Below are positions 59,957 to 63,924 of a stretch of DNA of 63,924 bases, in pieces. The stretch's first letter is position 1. The number at the start of each line of letters is the position of its first letter. The notes below the pieces were generated by a model. That model was not told the origin of the DNA, did no database searches, and worked only from the letters and a program-made list of their open reading frames with translations. Origin of the DNA: Stenotrophomonas maltophilia (GTDB taxonomy: Bacteria > Pseudomonadota > Gammaproteobacteria > Xanthomonadales > Xanthomonadaceae). The position numbers and the translations under genes were made by a program. Location: positions 1 to 63,924 of the forward strand of contig NZ_RXLZ01000024.1 in the NCBI RefSeq assembly GCF_003970865.1, given 5' to 3'.

Positions 59957-62386
59957 TCAGTACCGGTACTGCCACCCCAGCGTCAGCACCCGGCCGCGGC
60001 CGGAGAAATAGCTCGGGTTCGACGGCGTGGTCTGCGAGTAGTAGCTGATGTACTGCTTGTCTGCCAGGTTCTGCACGCCCAGCGTGAAGGCATGCTTGTC
60101 CAGCGTGTAGCGGGCGACCAGATCCACGGTGGTGTAACCCTTGAACTCCGCCACCTGCACGCCACGCAGGTCGAAGTCGCGGTCGAAGGCATGGCTGGCC
60201 TGCAGGCGGGTGCTCAGCTGCGGCGTCCAGCTCTGTTCCCAGAACGCGGTCAGCCGGTTCGGTGCGATGTTCACGCCAGCCAGGTCGCTGTCGAGGCGGC
60301 CGTCAATGTCGGCATCGTAGCGGCCGTTGGCGCGCGCATAGCCCAGGCCAAGTCGGCTGTCGCCCAGCCGCAGGCGCAGGTTGCTTTCAAAGCCTTCCAC
60401 GCGGGTGGCCTGGCGCTGCACCGCATAGGCATCGATGCCCGGATCGTAGATCAGTACCGAGCCGAGCTTGGATTCGGAGGTGTAGTAGGCAATGTCACCG
60501 CTGAAGCGGCCATCGTCGTACTCCAGTCCGATCTCGCGGTTGTCCGACACCACCGGTGACAGGTCGATGAGGCTGTCCACGCGCTGGCCGTCGCGGTTGA
60601 TCGCGCGCAGCACGCGGCCGACGTCGGCCACGGTGTAGCCTTCCGAGTACGAGGCATAGGCGTTCAGGCGATCGTTGATGTACCAGACCGCGCCGAAGTT
60701 GGGCAGGGTCTCGCTCATCGTCGGTTTGCCACCGGCCACCTTGCGTGCGCCGTAACGGGGCAGGGTGGTGTAGTCACCCACTTCCAGCTCGCCCTTTTCG
60801 TAACGCAGGCCGCCGGACAGCATCAGGTGATCGGTCGGCCACCAGTGCAGCTGCAGCAGCGGTGACAGGCTCTGGTAGGTGGTCTGCGGCACCCAGTTCA
60901 TGCCACTGGCCAGCAGCACCTGGTGGGTGCGGTCGCGCAGGCCGTCCAGGCCCAGGGTCACGTCCAGCGTGGTGTCGGCGATGCGGCTCCAGCTCTGGGT
61001 CAGCTTGAAGCCGCGCTTGTCCGATTCGTTCTGGGTCTGGTCCCAGGCGGCATTGGCGCCGGTGTTGCCCCACGGATCCCACTGGCTGGCACCGTAGCGG
61101 CCTTCGAAATCCACCGCGAAGGCCTGCGCCTGGAAACGGCCCCCGAGCAGGTCGGCGGCGCTGTAGTCCACCGTCAGCGAACGCGAGCGGTTCATCGGCG
61201 GATCGAGTGGCGTGTCGCCGGGGACCGAAATGGTCGGGCGACCGGTGCGGTAGTCACCGTTGATGGCCAGGTAGTTGTCCAGCCCGCGCAGTTCGTAGCG
61301 GTTGGCCATCACCTGCAGGCGGTGGCCCTCGGCAATGTTCCAGCCCAGCTTGGCGAATACGTTCGATGAGGTCGAGTCCATCAGCTCGCCCTGCGCGTTG
61401 GTGCCGATCGATCGGCCCTCGCCGTCGTGGTACAGACCCTGTTTCTCATAGGCCAGGCCGGCCACCAGGTCGAACAGCTCGCCGCGCACGCCCACCAGGG
61501 CCGAGCCGCGCTGGCCATTGTCATCGCGGCGGCTGGGCAGGGCAGCGCTGTAGCTGACGTTGGTGTCGAGCAGGAACGCCCCTGGCTCACTGGGCGCGCT
61601 GCGGGTGATGATGTTGACGATGCCGCCGGTACCGCCAATGCCCTGCAGCGCGTTGGCGCCGTGGATGACCTCGATGCGCTCGATCATCGCCGGGTCGATG
61701 GTGTGCGAATCACGCGAGCCATCGCGCAGCGGCGTCGACTGCGGCACGCCGTCGACCATGTACAGGATGCCGCGGCCGCGCATGGTTTCGCCGTAGTTGG
61801 ACATCTTTTCGCGCGCCGGGGCAAACGCCGGGATCTGTGACGACAGCACCCGCGACACATCCGAACCCAGCGCCAGCTGCTGGGCGATGTCCTCGCGGGT
61901 CAGCACCGTGATGGTATTGGGCATGGCGGTCTCGCCCTGCGGCATGCGTGCGGTCGAGGCCGAGACCGTGACGCGGGCCAGCGACGTCGTCGTGGCGGAT
62001 GACGGCGCCGATGATGCGGCGCGGGCCGGGGTGCGCGGCTTCGTCGGCGCTGGCGCGGCACTCACCATGAACACACCCGGCGAACGTTCCTGCATCGCCA
62101 GGCCTTGCCCGGCCAGCAGCCGCTGCAGGGCCTCACGCGGGGTGTAGCGGCCATCAACAGCCGGGGCGCTGCGGCCGCTCACGCTGTCGGCGGCGAACAA
62201 CAGCTGGATGCCACTCTGCCGCGCCAGCGAATTGAGCGAGGCCTGCAACGGGCCGGCTGGCAGATGCAGCTCGACGGCCCCGGACGCAGCGGTCTGCGCC
62301 GTGGCGGGCAGGGCTGCACACAGGCAGGCCGCGAGCAGGGTGGGGGCCAGCCGGCGCAGGGCGGCAGGCGGAACAGGGCGGGTCAT
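59957..62386 (-). CDS. STN-containing TonB-dependent siderophore-type receptor
   Basis: The 809-residue receptor has a signal peptide, then an STN domain (about residues 35-105, ELHLPAGPLQASLNSLARQS), an alanine/threonine-rich linker, a plug with ILYMVDGVPQSTPLRDG and IEVIHGANALQGIGGTGGIVNIITR, and a barrel ending in LGWQYRY. It looks like a ferric-siderophore receptor that also signals. It is transcribed after the FecI and FecR genes on the minus strand, the FecA position. The ligand is unknown; the barrel resembles aerobactin- or catecholate-type receptors only in general. Confidence 0.9.
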   Translation of the reverse strand: MTRPVPPAALRRLAPTLLAACLCAALPATAQTAASGAVELHLPAGPLQASLNSLARQSGIQLLFAADSVSGRSAPAVDGRYTPREALQRLLAGQGLAMQERSPGVFMVSAAPAPTKPRTPARAASSAPSSATTTSLARVTVSASTARMPQGETAMPNTITVLTREDIAQQLALGSDVSRVLSSQIPAFAPAREKMSNYGETMRGRGILYMVDGVPQSTPLRDGSRDSHTIDPAMIERIEVIHGANALQGIGGTGGIVNIITRSAPSEPGAFLLDTNVSYSAALPSRRDDNGQRGSALVGVRGELFDLVAGLAYEKQGLYHDGEGRSIGTNAQGELMDSTSSNVFAKLGWNIAEGHRLQVMANRYELRGLDNYLAINGDYRTGRPTISVPGDTPLDPPMNRSRSLTVDYSAADLLGGRFQAQAFAVDFEGRYGASQWDPWGNTGANAAWDQTQNESDKRGFKLTQSWSRIADTTLDVTLGLDGLRDRTHQVLLASGMNWVPQTTYQSLSPLLQLHWWPTDHLMLSGGLRYEKGELEVGDYTTLPRYGARKVAGGKPTMSETLPNFGAVWYINDRLNAYASYSEGYTVADVGRVLRAINRDGQRVDSLIDLSPVVSDNREIGLEYDDGRFSGDIAYYTSESKLGSVLIYDPGIDAYAVQRQATRVEGFESNLRLRLGDSRLGLGYARANGRYDADIDGRLDSDLAGVNIAPNRLTAFWEQSWTPQLSTRLQASHAFDRDFDLRGVQVAEFKGYTTVDLVARYTLDKHAFTLGVQNLADKQYISYYSQTTPSNPSYFSGRGRVLTLGWQYRY

Positions 62387-62457
62387 GCGGGGGTCCTTCG
62401 GAAGGGTTCAAGCACTTGCCGGATGGGACGGCGCGCAACCCACCCTCGGTGTGGCAT

Positions 62458-63294
62458 TCAATCGCGGGCGCGCAGATGCAGGCTGCCATCGGAAGCGGTG
62501 TGCACCTGTACCGGCAGGATCTCGGGCAGCAGCGCGAGTACGGTTTCGGCGCGGTCGGCGTCGAATACACCCGACACCTGCAGCGGCCCCAGTGTCGGGT
62601 CGTCCAGCACGATGGGACGGTCGTGATAACGCTGCAGGATGCGCAGGACCTCGCTCAGTGGCATGCGGTCGAACTGCAGGCGCCCGCTGGTCCAGTCCGC
62701 CTGCTCTGGATCGATGGCCTCCGGGGGTGACAGCGAACCGCGCTGGGCCAGCAAGCGCTGCCCTGGCTTCAGCCGCTGTTCGCTGCCGCCCTCGTCGACG
62801 CGTACGCCGACCTCGCCGCGCCACAGTGTCACCTCGCTCAGTTCACCCTGGCGGTCGACGTCGAACACCGTGCCGTAGTTGCGCACGTGGACCGCGCCGG
62901 CATCCACCTCGAAGCGCCGCCAGGCCGAGTGCTGCACCTTGAAGCGTGCCCGCCCTTGGTCCAGCAGTACCTGCCGGGAGCGCAGATGGCGGCGCACCTG
63001 CACGTGGGTGCCCGCATCCAGCTGTACCCGACTGCCGTCGGCCAGGACGAGTTCGCGGCGTTCGCCCACGCCGGTCTGGTAGTCGCGGACCTGCCAGGCC
63101 GGGTCGACCACGAATACGGCAGCGGCCAGTACCAGCAACACGGGCAGGACCCGCTTCGTGCCGCCACCGCGGCGGCGCAGCGTTTCCGGGTCGGGCAGCG
63201 GGAAGCGTTGCTTCAGGGCGTCCCGATGCTGGTCCAGGACCTGGTCGGTGGTGGGGACCTCGGGCGGCGGTGGTGGTGCAGGTGCATCGCTCAT
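62458..63294 (-). CDS. FecR-family regulator lacking the usual N-terminal domain
   Basis: The 278-residue protein has a proline-rich cytoplasmic N-terminus of about 48 residues with no DUF4880 sequence, a membrane helix (RVLPVLLVLAAAVFVVD), a periplasmic FecR domain (ELVLADGSRVQLDAGTHVQV and VRNYGTVFDVDRQG) and a C-terminal receptor-contact segment (FDRMPLSEVLRILQRYHDRP). The start overlaps the end of the sigma gene (ATGA). It differs from the FecR at 11846 in its short cytoplasmic part, so its sigma contact must be different or minimal. Confidence 0.88.
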   Translation of the reverse strand: MSDAPAPPPPPEVPTTDQVLDQHRDALKQRFPLPDPETLRRRGGGTKRVLPVLLVLAAAVFVVDPAWQVRDYQTGVGERRELVLADGSRVQLDAGTHVQVRRHLRSRQVLLDQGRARFKVQHSAWRRFEVDAGAVHVRNYGTVFDVDRQGELSEVTLWRGEVGVRVDEGGSEQRLKPGQRLLAQRGSLSPPEAIDPEQADWTSGRLQFDRMPLSEVLRILQRYHDRPIVLDDPTLGPLQVSGVFDADRAETVLALLPEILPVQVHTASDGSLHLRARD

Positions 63295-63773
63295 TGCAGC
63301 GTGCCCTGCTGGCGGCAATCGGCCATGGCAAGCCGCAGGTGACGCTCCACCGCCTTCAGACCGATGCCCATGCGCTGCGCGACGTCGGCCTGCGGCAGCT
63401 CGTGGATCTTGTGCAGGATGAAGACCTGCCGGCGCCGGCAGGGCATGCGCTCGATGGTAGCGCTCAGGCGTTGCAAGGCCTGCTGTCCCTGCGCCTGCTG
63501 CTCGGGGCCCGGGAGCGTGCAGGCGTCATCGGGCAGTTCGGCACGCGCCTCCACCCAGTGCCGGCGCAGATCCTCGGCGCGGCAGCGGTCCACCGCCGCA
63601 TCATGGGCGATGCGCCGCAGCAGCGCGATGGGTTGCCGGGCATCGTAGGCGGCCGGACGTTCCAGCAGCCGCACGCAGACATCGTGCACCACTTCACGGG
63701 CCAGCCCGGGCGACCGGAACCGGCAGCGCAGGTACTCCACCAGTTCCTCGTAGTGGCGCACCAGCGAGGACAC
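63291..63773 (-). CDS. ECF sigma factor (FecI-like)
   Basis: The protein has about 160 residues. Region 2 is at the N-terminus (VEYLRCRFRSPGLAREVVHD) and region 4 at the C-terminus (RMPCRRRQVFILHKIHELPQ, then RMGIGLKAVERHLRLAMADC). It pairs with the overlapping FecR gene and the STN receptor. The start is uncertain: GTG at 63773 gives the family N-terminus, but the only strong ribosome-binding site (AAAAGGAG, minus strand, near 63815-63823) lies about 45 bases upstream, with only CTG codons between. I keep the GTG as the most likely start. Confidence 0.82.
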   Translation of the reverse strand: MSSLVRHYEELVEYLRCRFRSPGLAREVVHDVCVRLLERPAAYDARQPIALLRRIAHDAAVDRCRAEDLRRHWVEARAELPDDACTLPGPEQQAQGQQALQRLSATIERMPCRRRQVFILHKIHELPQADVAQRMGIGLKAVERHLRLAMADCRQQGTLQ

Positions 63774-63924
63774 CAGCGGCAGCGCAGGAGGGGGCGGGGA
63801 AGGCAGCTGGGACGTCTCCTTTTAACACTGTGCGACTGCCGCCGAGCTTAGCCTGTGGAAGCTGGGAGTGTCTGGGTGCAGACTCAACAAAAAACACGCG
63901 AACGAAGATCAATGAGTGAATGTA

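Overview
The window looks like a piece of a Stenotrophomonas maltophilia-complex chromosome. Three things point there: high GC with strong GC3 coding bias, an intact class B3 L1 metallo-beta-lactamase gene (58989-59861), and roughly 30 short palindromes ending in GTAG, which match the SMAG/REP elements of this species. The first ~90 bases are G-homopolymer noise, so the window probably starts at a contig end. I saw no rRNA, tRNA, CRISPR array, prophage or insertion sequence.

Layout. 0.1-4.3 kb: pirin, YcaC-like isochorismatase and an alginate-export-type porin, read away from a divergent LysR gene. 4.4-11.1 kb: a tightly coupled operon of TonB-dependent receptor, secreted CobN-like chelatase, ExbB-like channel and DUF2149 protein behind a Zur-like operator. 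11.3-18.5 kb: ECF sigma factor, FecR, STN-type receptor, hemophilin-like secreted protein and Slam outer-membrane translocon, together a type XI secretion haem-capture locus with its own surface-signalling regulator. 18.6-21.7 kb: receiver domain plus HWE kinase, then a Phd-type antitoxin with a zeta-like kinase. 21.8-27.7 kb: small secreted protein, ProP-like MFS transporter, host-attachment protein, frameshifted thioredoxin gene and GH92 mannosidase. 27.77-28.25 kb: an 89-bp tandem array of paired SMAG hairpins.

28.2-35.9 kb: heavy-metal RND efflux (outer-membrane factor, adaptor, pump) with a divergent two-component system. 35.9-41.3 kb: SDR/LysR pair and a copC-copD-copR-copS-like copper operon. 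41.3-45.4 kb: MoaF-like, cyclase, LLM oxidoreductase and aldo/keto reductase operon with divergent LysR. 45.6-50.4 kb: MerC-like protein divergent from a Zrg-type zinc-uptake operon (DUF2796, ABC ATPase, FtsX-like permease, two DUF3299 lipoproteins, membrane-anchored protein), separated by a Zur-like palindrome. 50.5-52.7 kb: SmvA-like efflux with a TetR repressor and a perfect 42-bp palindrome. 52.9-58.9 kb: AraC/AhpD-like pair, FdhD with a YdeP-like molybdoenzyme, CopL and a DUF411 protein. 59.0-63.8 kb: L1 beta-lactamase, then a FecI-FecR-FecA-type cell-surface signalling cassette on the minus strand.

The main theme is metal economy. Two well-separated operons share a 15-bp operator pattern (12 of 15 bases identical) and resemble, as I recall, zinc-starvation genes of Pseudomonas aeruginosa. 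Two FecI/FecR cassettes serve TonB-dependent receptors. Two metal efflux or copper modules have their own two-component systems. Gene starts given here are my choices from ribosome-binding sites, signal peptides and gene overlaps; functional names come from recognising sequence motifs by eye, not from database searches.
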